Positions 43,398 to 50,668 of a stretch of 64,000 nt of DNA are shown here, piece by piece; position 1 is the stretch's first letter; every line of letters starts with the position of its first letter. The DNA comes from an uncultured Shewanella sp. (GTDB lineage Bacteria > Pseudomonadota > Gammaproteobacteria > Enterobacterales > Shewanellaceae), in the NCBI RefSeq assembly GCF_947501225.1, contig NZ_CANMUW010000010.1:1-64000 (forward strand), written 5' to 3'. The position numbers and the translations under genes are program-made. A model generated the notes under the pieces. The model was not told the DNA's origin, made no database searches, and saw nothing but the letters and a program-made list of their open reading frames with translations.

Positions 43398-45101
43398 CTA
43401 TTTATCTGTCCTGTCTTTACCCTGAGAATTGGCTCGTTGGGTGTCACTGTCTTTTCGCCAAAAATCAAAAAAATTAAACCATTGCAGCGGTTCGCGCCGC
43501 GCATAATATTCGAGTCGTGAGCTGTAACTATTTACTGCATCCTCAAGTCTTTGCATTCGGCCGGCTCTCGGTCCCTTGAGTGTATTTGAGAAGGTTTCCA
43601 GATGAACCCTGTAGCGACCCTGTTCACGCAGGCAAAACATTAAATATACTGGGCAGTCGAGTAGCCCTGCAAGAATAAAGGGACCCTGAGGGAAGGGGGC
43701 TTGCTTTCCCATGAAGGGAGCGTAGATCACCCGCCCCTGGGTATTGGACGAAGTTCTGTCTCCGGCGATAACGACCAGCTCACCCGCTTCTATCTTCTGT
43801 TGCAGTAACATTGAGGTTGTCGGGCCTAAGTCAGTAACCTGAATGAGGTTAAGTGCACTGTCCGGGTTGAGTTGCTTTAAGACACGGTTAAAGTTTTCCG
43901 CATTTTGCGTTAGCACCATGACGTTCACCTTGACTCGCTTCTGGTGAACGGAGATGGCGCGACATAACTCAAGGTTTCCCAGATGAGAGACGAGTAATAC
44001 TGCGCCTTGACCGGCTTCGAGCCGATCGGCAAGGAGGGCGCGATTGGGAAAGTCGACCTGGCTCAGGTGGATACGATCACACCAGGCATCGATACGATCT
44101 AAGGCCGCATTTCCGAAGGCAAGGAAGTGTTTGAGGCTATGACGCCAGCCAATCTTGCCTTGCAGCTGCGGCTGCTCGGGATCATAGCTCTTGACCTGCT
44201 TGAGGAATGTGAGAGAGGCCTCTCTGGCTGTGTGTCCCGTCAGGAAGAAATAGAATATAACGGGGTACATGATAAGACGGCAGAGCCAGTGTCCGCCCAG
44301 TTTATAGCTGGCTGCCAGCAACTTTATTCCCCAATAGCTGCCGCGCTCTGAGATTGAGGACCAATGAGCATCCCGGTTGCTTCTGAAGAGCCTTTGGGGC
44401 AGACGTTTCAGCATGCCGAAAAAAAGCCGGGTATGCATGCCCGAAATGCGCAGGTTATCCCATAATCCCTGAAAGTGGCTGATGCCACCTTCTGGGTAGA
44501 TCACCTTTGTCGGTAGATGGATGACCTCTGTGCCGGCCCAGTGCAGGCGGACTAAGATCTCTATGTCGAAATCCATTCGCTCGCCTAAGGCTTGGTTGAG
44601 GAAGAGCTTTTCGGTGGCTGCAAGGGGGTAAACCCTAAAGCCGCACATGGAGTCTTGTATGTCGAAACTCAGGGTTTCAATCCATACCCAGAAGTGGGTG
44701 AGGTAGCGTGCGTAGAATCGGCTCTTAGGCACAGATTCGTCATATTGCGGCAGGCCGGAGATCAAGGCCTTAGGGTTCTTCTCGGCCTTGGCTATCATGG
44801 CCGGGATATCATCCAGATTATGTTGACCGTCGGCATCGACCTGTAGTGCATGAGTGTAACCGTCGTTAAAAGCCTCCCGCAGGCCGGTGGTGACGGCAGC
44901 CCCTTTGCCTCGGTTAAACGGGTGATGTAGTAGGGTGACCCAGGCGTATTTTTCGGCGAGAGCGATTAACAGGTGTCGGGTCTCATCATCGCTACCGTCA
45001 TTGACCAGATAGCAGGGGAGCGCGAATTGAGCCAGTGATTCCAGGGTCTGCGCTATCGCAACCTGATGGTTGTAGTTCGGAATCACTAATGCGAGCTTCA
45101 T
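43398..45101 (-). CDS. apeJ: Glycosyltransferase-acyltransferase fusion, ApeJ-like
   Basis: A 567-residue two-domain enzyme. Residues about 1-240 form a GT2 glycosyltransferase with IPNYNHQ near the start, VNDGSDDET and the metal/sugar motif VDADGQH near 94. Residues about 270-550 form an LpxL/HtrB-like lysophospholipid acyltransferase with the HxxxxE motif in VSHLGNLELC near 376 and GDRTSS near 448. A few hydrophobic residues separate the domains. This fused architecture is typical of aryl-polyene clusters and is thought to attach the polyene to a glycolipid anchor. It is coupled to apeI by an ATGA overlap. Confidence 0.88.
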   Translation of the reverse strand: MKLALVIPNYNHQVAIAQTLESLAQFALPCYLVNDGSDDETRHLLIALAEKYAWVTLLHHPFNRGKGAAVTTGLREAFNDGYTHALQVDADGQHNLDDIPAMIAKAEKNPKALISGLPQYDESVPKSRFYARYLTHFWVWIETLSFDIQDSMCGFRVYPLAATEKLFLNQALGERMDFDIEILVRLHWAGTEVIHLPTKVIYPEGGISHFQGLWDNLRISGMHTRLFFGMLKRLPQRLFRSNRDAHWSSISERGSYWGIKLLAASYKLGGHWLCRLIMYPVIFYFFLTGHTAREASLTFLKQVKSYDPEQPQLQGKIGWRHSLKHFLAFGNAALDRIDAWCDRIHLSQVDFPNRALLADRLEAGQGAVLLVSHLGNLELCRAISVHQKRVKVNVMVLTQNAENFNRVLKQLNPDSALNLIQVTDLGPTTSMLLQQKIEAGELVVIAGDRTSSNTQGRVIYAPFMGKQAPFPQGPFILAGLLDCPVYLMFCLREQGRYRVHLETFSNTLKGPRAGRMQRLEDAVNSYSSRLEYYARREPLQWFNFFDFWRKDSDTQRANSQGKDRTDK

Positions 45102-45469
45102 CAGTTGACCTCTCCGGATGAGGGAGTGAGTAAGATCCGGCCCGATGCGAAGCGCTTCTCATCATCAAAATAACTGAAGATAAGCTTGGTTTTGGCGGCA
45201 TTTTGGGAGATGGCGAGTGTCACCTCTGAATTTGGTAGCATAAGCTGCTGAAACTTCAGGACCTCTAATGTGGCAACTTCAACCGGGTAGTCGAAATGTT
45301 CGCAGCCCAGACGAATGGCCCAGTCCAATTGGGTCACACCGGGAAGTACGGCCTGCTGAGGAAAGTGACCGTTAAAAAAAGGTAACTCTTCATCGATAAA
45401 CAGACGCCACTCTACAGCATCCTCTTTGCTCTCCTTCGAAAGGACTCTTGGTAGCACAGATTTAATCAT
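45101..45469 (-). CDS. apeI: Beta-hydroxyacyl-ACP dehydratase, ApeI-like
   Basis: A 122-residue FabA/FabZ-related hot-dog protein. The active-site helix stretch FNGHFPQQAVLPGV near residues 32-45 carries the conserved His of dehydratases. It lacks the longer C-terminal parts of FabA. It lies between the ligase (8-base overlap) and the glycosyltransferase (ATGA overlap). By position and similarity it corresponds to ApeI. Confidence 0.87.
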   Translation of the reverse strand: MIKSVLPRVLSKESKEDAVEWRLFIDEELPFFNGHFPQQAVLPGVTQLDWAIRLGCEHFDYPVEVATLEVLKFQQLMLPNSEVTLAISQNAAKTKLIFSYFDDEKRFASGRILLTPSSGEVN

Positions 45470-46826
45470 GATCGAATAACTCGGCTAGTTGTTTGGCTAA
45501 TCTCTTCCCCTGTGGATTAACGGGCATAGCTTCAGGGTAGCGCCATCGCCTTGGCAGCGTGACACGTTCAAACTGAGTCAGCAGGTGGGCTTTTAACAAG
45601 TTATTGAGGCCGAGTTTCCCCTCGGCGTCCAGCCTCTCTCTCCCTTGGGCTGATAGCTCGATAACCGCACCAAGTTGAGTGCGTGGTTGCTCAAGAACAA
45701 CCAGTGCCGCCTGGTTGATCAGAGGGTGAGTTTCAAGCAGGGCTTCCATCTGTACCAAGGAGAGTCGTTTCTCTTCGATTTTGACAACTCTGTCCAGGCG
45801 GCCCTGTAACTGGAACTCTCCGGGATTGGTAATTTCGATCTTATCTTCGCATCTTAACCAGTTATCGTCTTCAAGGTAGGGGGATTTTAGTTGCAGTGCG
45901 CCATCTTTTTCATCCCTGCGGATCTTTATGCTGTCGAAGACACGCCATGGCTGCTCTCTTTGAGTCTGACGTCGATAGGCGATTCCGCCGGTTTCTGTGC
46001 TGCCGAACACCTCGATGGGCTGGTGTCCGTAACATTGCTTGATACCCTGTGCCGCCTCGAAGTTAAGCGGCCCACCGGAGCTGAAAACCAGGCTTGGTGA
46101 TCTTAGCTGGCGTTCGTTATCCAATGACTCCGGAAGACGGGACAGTTGTGCCGGACTACTGATCAGGCATAGGTTCGGGAATAGACTGGTGTAATAGGTC
46201 AGGGTCTCCGGATATTCAACAATATCGCTCAAGAAGGGACGGCTGGCGGCTAGCGGCCAGAGGATCTTGAACAGGAGTCCATAGATGTGTTGATGCGAAA
46301 CCGTCGATATCACACTGCATTGCGGCAGGTGTTTGGCAAAGGTATTTTCGAGAATGCTGACTTCGGCATCTAACTGCTCCACTGTCTTGCATACAGCCTT
46401 GGGGTGACCACTGCTTCCCGATGTAAAGAGAACGAGTTCTCCGTAACTATCGCACTCCGGCCAGAGGTTATTGTTTTCGTGCAGGTCTCTTTTCAACATG
46501 ATGAAGGATTTCCCTTCACACAAGGGAACGTCAGAAATCACGCCATCGAACTCATGAGTTATCTCACTCAGGGTGCCAGCCTGAGTGTTTGAGGGCAGGA
46601 TCACCTCCTTGCCGGCAAGGAGTGCCGCACATAAGCCCACTGCAAACAGGTCGCTGCTTTCACATGCCAGCAACCAGCGCTTGGATGGTGACAGGAGTAG
46701 TTGCTGGTGGACATTGACAACCTGACTCGTGAAGGCCGCACCGGTAACGATATCATGGTGATTGAAGCTGATAAGTTGCTGGCTCGATGGCCCCTTGGAT
46801 AACCAGGATTTTAATAACTCTGTCAT
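45462..46826 (-). CDS. apeH: AMP-dependent acyl/aryl-ACP ligase, ApeH-like
   Basis: A 454-residue ANL-superfamily ligase, shorter than most acyl-CoA synthetases (about 500-560). The P-loop is LFTSGSSGHPKAV near residue 135, the A5-type motif is EVFGSTETGG near 271 and the C-terminal hinge region is QLQGRLDRVVKIEEKRLSL near 345-363. It probably activates the aromatic acid made by the ammonia-lyase and loads it on the carrier protein. I chose ATG 46826, which overlaps the apeG stop (ATGA), over a TTG five codons upstream. Confidence 0.87.
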   Translation of the reverse strand: MTELLKSWLSKGPSSQQLISFNHHDIVTGAAFTSQVVNVHQQLLLSPSKRWLLACESSDLFAVGLCAALLAGKEVILPSNTQAGTLSEITHEFDGVISDVPLCEGKSFIMLKRDLHENNNLWPECDSYGELVLFTSGSSGHPKAVCKTVEQLDAEVSILENTFAKHLPQCSVISTVSHQHIYGLLFKILWPLAASRPFLSDIVEYPETLTYYTSLFPNLCLISSPAQLSRLPESLDNERQLRSPSLVFSSGGPLNFEAAQGIKQCYGHQPIEVFGSTETGGIAYRRQTQREQPWRVFDSIKIRRDEKDGALQLKSPYLEDDNWLRCEDKIEITNPGEFQLQGRLDRVVKIEEKRLSLVQMEALLETHPLINQAALVVLEQPRTQLGAVIELSAQGRERLDAEGKLGLNNLLKAHLLTQFERVTLPRRWRYPEAMPVNPQGKRLAKQLAELFDHD

Positions 46827-47371
46827 GACTTTTTTAACCAAATAGTTCTATACAACCACTCGCCACCAAGTAGCGACCCTATGAGCAGGTATGCGATCAG
46901 TCCATTGTATAGCGTCCATATCTCCAAACTGGAGTAGAGGGCGGTATACAGGGCTACTGCGCCATTGAAAACAAATAAGCCACACCAGACGAGCGTGACT
47001 CTTTGTAGATAAGGGATCGCTTCATCGGGGAGTTCCGGCTCTTTCAATCGGGCGAGTCGTTCAATCATACTCGGTCCCGATTTGAGTGAGTAACCGAACA
47101 GAAACAGCATACTCAGGTTGATCACCACGGGATAGTAAAGCAACCAATCGTGCCGTTTAGCGATAAAGCTCCCTGCGGTTAATCCGATACCGACCAGCAG
47201 AGGCAAAACCATCGACTTTACCTGCTGTTTTTGTACCAACAAACGCAAGATTAAAAACAGGCAGAGGACCATGGCGATGGAGCCTGCCGGCAAATAGTTG
47301 AGTCCAAAATAAACGGCTAAAGGATAGCCAAGTAATAGGAGACTGGTGACTATTTGTAAAAATAAACGCAT
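46823..47371 (-). CDS. apeG: Integral membrane protein, ApeG/COG4648-like
   Basis: A 182-residue inner-membrane protein with about six hydrophobic helices spread over its length and short polar loops. This matches the COG4648 family found in aryl-polyene and related clusters. No catalytic motif is visible, and its job in the pathway is unknown; a role in anchoring or transport is only a guess. It overlaps both neighbours by ATGA. Confidence 0.75.
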   Translation of the reverse strand: MRLFLQIVTSLLLLGYPLAVYFGLNYLPAGSIAMVLCLFLILRLLVQKQQVKSMVLPLLVGIGLTAGSFIAKRHDWLLYYPVVINLSMLFLFGYSLKSGPSMIERLARLKEPELPDEAIPYLQRVTLVWCGLFVFNGAVALYTALYSSLEIWTLYNGLIAYLLIGSLLGGEWLYRTIWLKKS

Positions 47372-47619
47372 CAGCCTTTAGTCAGCCCCTCGATGGCGGT
47401 GACCACATCATCGACTGTTCGTACGGCTTTAAACTCTTCAGGCTTGATCTTCTTGCCTGTCATCTGTTGTAACTTGATGACCAGATCCACGGCATCGATG
47501 CTGTCCAGATCTAACTCCTGATAGAGGGACGCTTCGAGTGTGATATCCTCGGCATCGATCTCGAACTCATCGACTAAAATCTGAGTCAGGGCTTCGAGAA
47601 TTTGTTCACGGGTTTTCAT
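47371..47619 (-). CDS. apeF: Acyl carrier protein (ApeF-like)
   Basis: An 82-residue acyl carrier protein. The phosphopantetheine attachment Ser lies in LDLDSIDAVDL near residue 37, within the usual four-helix acidic pattern. It is the second of two tandem ACP genes and is coupled to apeG by ATGA. No phosphopantetheinyl transferase gene is in the window, so activation needs one encoded elsewhere. Confidence 0.9.
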   Translation of the reverse strand: MKTREQILEALTQILVDEFEIDAEDITLEASLYQELDLDSIDAVDLVIKLQQMTGKKIKPEEFKAVRTVDDVVTAIEGLTKG

Positions 47620-47627
47620 AATCTCTC

Positions 47628-47882
47628 CTAAGCTCGCTGCGACTCGATGAAGTTGGCAAGGCTGGACACACTATAAAAGTGTGCTTTTGTCGCCTCGGAG
47701 TTGGCTTCGATCTTTACATCGAATCTCTTTTTGATCGCTAAGCCCAGCTCCAGCGCATCGATGGAGTCTAACCCTAAGCCCTCTCCAAATAGTGCTGCAT
47801 CGGTTTCAATGTCTTCGATACCGACATCTTCAAGATCTAAGCAATCTATGATTAACTGTTTAATTTCGTTATGTAAGCTCAT
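47628..47882 (-). CDS. apeE: Acyl carrier protein (ApeE-like)
   Basis: An 84-residue acyl carrier protein with the attachment Ser in LGLDSIDALELGL near residue 40. It is acidic with a helix pattern as expected. It lies 8 bases before the second ACP. In characterised aryl-polyene systems the two ACPs have different partners, one for starter or chain extension; which does which is not evident here. Confidence 0.9.
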   Translation of the reverse strand: MSLHNEIKQLIIDCLDLEDVGIEDIETDAALFGEGLGLDSIDALELGLAIKKRFDVKIEANSEATKAHFYSVSSLANFIESQRA

Positions 47883-47885
47883 AAT

Positions 47886-48677
47886 TTATTCAAGTTCTTT
47901 TCTAAAGTGATCTTCAAGATCCCGTGTAAGTAAGCGTGCCATTTTAGCATCACCACCGGCCTGTGTATCATACTTTATGTGAGCGATAGTTTCGCCTACT
48001 TCGATACGCATCCCTATGGTGCGGCGGGGAATTTGATACCAGGCTTCCTGCTTGGTTAAACCGGAGGCATTGGTATGAAGCACGACGGGTAAGATATCTG
48101 TTTTGGTTCTCAGGGCTATATTGGCAGCTCCCCTGGCAAAGTCATTAATAACACTGCCGAGAACCGTGCGTGTCCCTTCAGGGAAGATAATTAAATTAGT
48201 TCCGCTGTCCAGGACCTGTTTACAGTCAAAAAGGAGTAACTCCGCACCACGGTTGGGGATGTAACCGGCGCAGGCAACCACACCCCGCATAAATGGGTTG
48301 CGCCATATCCCCTGCTTTACGATACAGCCGGCATTTGGCATCAAGCTTATCAGCACCACGACATCGACCAGAGTAGGATGGTTCATAACCACGACCTTAC
48401 CTCTAGCCCCGCTCAGGCGCTCAACATTAATAGCCGTAACATCTATGACTCCCGCACCGGTTAGCATACGTACAAAACCACGAAACATGAGGTGTACGGC
48501 TCGCTGAACCCGGCTGACCCTCTGCTCTCTTGTGCCCGGCCAAAACCTGAGGAGCGGGAGAATTGTCAGGGAAGTTAAGAGCCCTCCCAGACCAAAGGCG
48601 ATATAGCAACCTACTCCCCCCAGCCATCTGGGGATGTAGGCGAGGCCAGTGAGCCTTTCCGACGGTGAGCTATCCAA
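47886..48677 (-). CDS. apeD: 1-acyl-glycerol-3-phosphate acyltransferase-like, ApeD-like
   Basis: A 263-residue membrane-associated acyltransferase of the PlsC family. One or two N-terminal hydrophobic segments (about residues 20-45) are followed by the HxxxxD motif in NHPTLVDVV near 97 and the FPEGTRT motif near 167. No ATG fits; translation appears to start at a TTG at 48677 that overlaps the preceding gene's end by 8 bases, which suggests translational coupling. It probably transfers an acyl chain to the polyene lipid anchor (inference). Confidence 0.83.
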   Translation of the reverse strand: MDSSPSERLTGLAYIPRWLGGVGCYIAFGLGGLLTSLTILPLLRFWPGTREQRVSRVQRAVHLMFRGFVRMLTGAGVIDVTAINVERLSGARGKVVVMNHPTLVDVVVLISLMPNAGCIVKQGIWRNPFMRGVVACAGYIPNRGAELLLFDCKQVLDSGTNLIIFPEGTRTVLGSVINDFARGAANIALRTKTDILPVVLHTNASGLTKQEAWYQIPRRTIGMRIEVGETIAHIKYDTQAGGDAKMARLLTRDLEDHFRKELE

Positions 48678-49386
48678 AACTTAACTGCCAATGTTGCTTG
48701 AAAAAGTTGCCGCTCAGGGGCTGCTTTGTCGCCAGGGCGTGGAGTAGCTCTCCATAACTTAAGTTTCTTGTCGAAGGAGAGCCATCTATGGTGAGCTTAG
48801 CTCCCTGAGCTCCCTGTGTCGGCAGAGTCAGAAGGAAACCCATGGCTACCGGCAACTCGGACTCATCGGTAAATTGACTATACACCTCCGGAACCGGTTC
48901 ATCGCCGAAGACCAGCAGGAGAGGAGTCGGATCCTGTTTGAGTTGGGCATAAGCCTCAATCAGAGCCTGATAGAGTGTCTCTTCACCTGCCGCAATCGAT
49001 GTTGAGGCGGCACGATTACCTTTCAGAATTGTGTAGATACCACTGGCGGTATTGTGGACAGACTGGCTAAATGCAGTCGGCGATAGTGGCTCCCGCTCTA
49101 CGATGTTATCCAGCAGTCCTAAGGTGCGACTCAACTCTCCATGCCTGGAGCTGAAGATAGTACGGCACTGCTGTGGCGCATCGCACTGAAAGGCGACTTC
49201 GAGCTGCATCTTGGTGAGAGCGCTGTAACGTCTGCGTTGCATGGCGGGCACCTGGGTCAATTTAGGCGCTGAGGGGAGCTCTGAACTCGGGGCTAACTGT
49301 ACATCTTGCCAACTCTTCCAATCATCGGCCTGTTGGTATAGAGGTGACCAGGCTCCCCAGGAACAAATTGTAAATATTAACTGCAC
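48670..49386 (-). CDS. apeC: Short KS-like chain-length factor, ApeC-like
   Basis: A 238-residue protein homologous only to the N-terminal part of beta-ketoacyl synthases. The segment aligned with the KS active site reads SAS-free STSIAAGEET, so the nucleophilic Cys is absent. It contains VHNTASGIYTILKGNRAAST near residue 112, a pattern seen in ape chain-length factors. It probably pairs with the KS at 34940-36133 as an inactive partner that sets polyene length. The start is a GTG at 49386 and no strong ribosome site is visible. It is the first gene of the cluster; the promoter should lie in 49387-49585 but was not recognised. Confidence 0.75.
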   Translation of the reverse strand: MQLIFTICSWGAWSPLYQQADDWKSWQDVQLAPSSELPSAPKLTQVPAMQRRRYSALTKMQLEVAFQCDAPQQCRTIFSSRHGELSRTLGLLDNIVEREPLSPTAFSQSVHNTASGIYTILKGNRAASTSIAAGEETLYQALIEAYAQLKQDPTPLLLVFGDEPVPEVYSQFTDESELPVAMGFLLTLPTQGAQGAKLTIDGSPSTRNLSYGELLHALATKQPLSGNFFKQHWQLSFG

Positions 49387-49585
49387 CGTTTTGCCTCTGA
49401 TATGACGTTTAAGTCCGGGTTATCCATAACGAGTAACACTTGAGAAAACTCTAATGTTCAGACTGGCAAGACAACTGCCACATCCGATCTATTCTACACC
49501 AGGTTCCTGCATATGATGAAGCGATTTGGGTTACAGCTGTTGTGAGTATCTATCTGACAGGAGAGGGGCGTGAGGCGTTGTTAAA

Positions 49586-49610
49586 ACCCGCAGCGGCAAG
49601 TACTGCGGGT
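49586..49610 (-). terminator. Rho-independent terminator of the DUF3014 gene
   Basis: ACCCGCAG and CTGCGGGT form an 8-bp stem with a 9-base loop, followed on the minus strand by TTTTAA. It separates the DUF3014 gene from the aryl-polyene cluster. Confidence 0.75.
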
Positions 49611-49637
49611 GATATTTGATAGCTTTAGTTATGGCGG

Positions 49638-50507
49638 TTAATCGGCTAAGTGTTTTTTCAGCCTGCGCAGCGCCGCTTTGATCTTCTTGCTGTTTTCTGG
49701 CCCCATGCGCACTAACAGTTTTTGCGCGTTGGGGAGGGCTTCGAGCTCAGGATCGACAAATTGATAATTTACGCTGACGCCATCGAGCTCTATGGCCTGC
49801 TCGATAATTGGTGCCGCCAGCATGATGTCGATGGCTTCGAGCATACGCTCGTTAAAGCTCATATCACCATAACCCAGCTCCTCAAATGCCTCAGTTAACA
49901 GGGGGGTTAACTCTTTATAGGTGGCAGCAAGCTGTGCATCATCTAAGTTGGCGACGAAGTCGGCGTAAAGATCATACCTGTGGTAGCTGTCAGGGTTCAG
50001 GTAAGTTTTATTGGTGATCTCCGAGACGGTAAACACTCTGTCGGGCCCCTTTAGCGGACTGACCTTACGCGCCAGCTCTCCCTGGGCCAGGTTGTCGACA
50101 AATACGACAAAATGCCTGACCAGATCTTTTTCGACCAGCATGGGCGCTATCGCCATGCCGTCAGCCATCTCAATCGTCTTCTTATGCACGAAACCGTCGC
50201 TCTCTCCCAGTACAGGCAGAGGCTCGACTTGAGGCTGCGGTGTATCTTCCGGCACCACCTCCGGTTCAACTACTGGCTCAATGACCGGCTCCGGGATATC
50301 GGCGATGGTAACAATAGGCTCTTGCGGGATCACATCGGGCACTTCGACGACTGGTCTCTGCTCCGGTAGTGGCTCCTGATCGTCGCTGAAATAGTAGTAA
50401 GCTCCTCCACTGATGAGAACCACAACGGCAAGGGCCACTATTGCTATGGTATTGGCACCGGCAGACTTCTCCTGCGGCGCAATTCTATCTTCTTGACTAA
50501 CTTGCAT
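49638..50507 (-). CDS. DUF3014 membrane-anchored protein
   Basis: A 289-residue protein with a single hydrophobic helix (about residues 18-45, TIAIVALAVVVLISGGAYYY), then a Pro/Glu/Val-rich low-complexity linker (about 46-98), then a globular DUF3014 domain from about residue 100. The topology suggests an inner-membrane anchor with the domain in the periplasm. Function is unknown. GGATG before the ATG supports the start. It is monocistronic, with its own terminator. Confidence 0.82.
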   Translation of the reverse strand: MQVSQEDRIAPQEKSAGANTIAIVALAVVVLISGGAYYYFSDDQEPLPEQRPVVEVPDVIPQEPIVTIADIPEPVIEPVVEPEVVPEDTPQPQVEPLPVLGESDGFVHKKTIEMADGMAIAPMLVEKDLVRHFVVFVDNLAQGELARKVSPLKGPDRVFTVSEITNKTYLNPDSYHRYDLYADFVANLDDAQLAATYKELTPLLTEAFEELGYGDMSFNERMLEAIDIMLAAPIIEQAIELDGVSVNYQFVDPELEALPNAQKLLVRMGPENSKKIKAALRRLKKHLAD

Positions 50508-50668
50508 TTAACATCCTTTGAAAGTTCGACTCGATTACGGAGGGCTGATACCAAAGCGATATATGTGGTATTACTCCATTCTGCAAAATTCAGCGGTCTT
50601 GTCTAGGGGAGTGGGCTGAAATAAAAAATAATTAATCTGAAAACAAGCGTGATGCGGCATTCTGGCCC

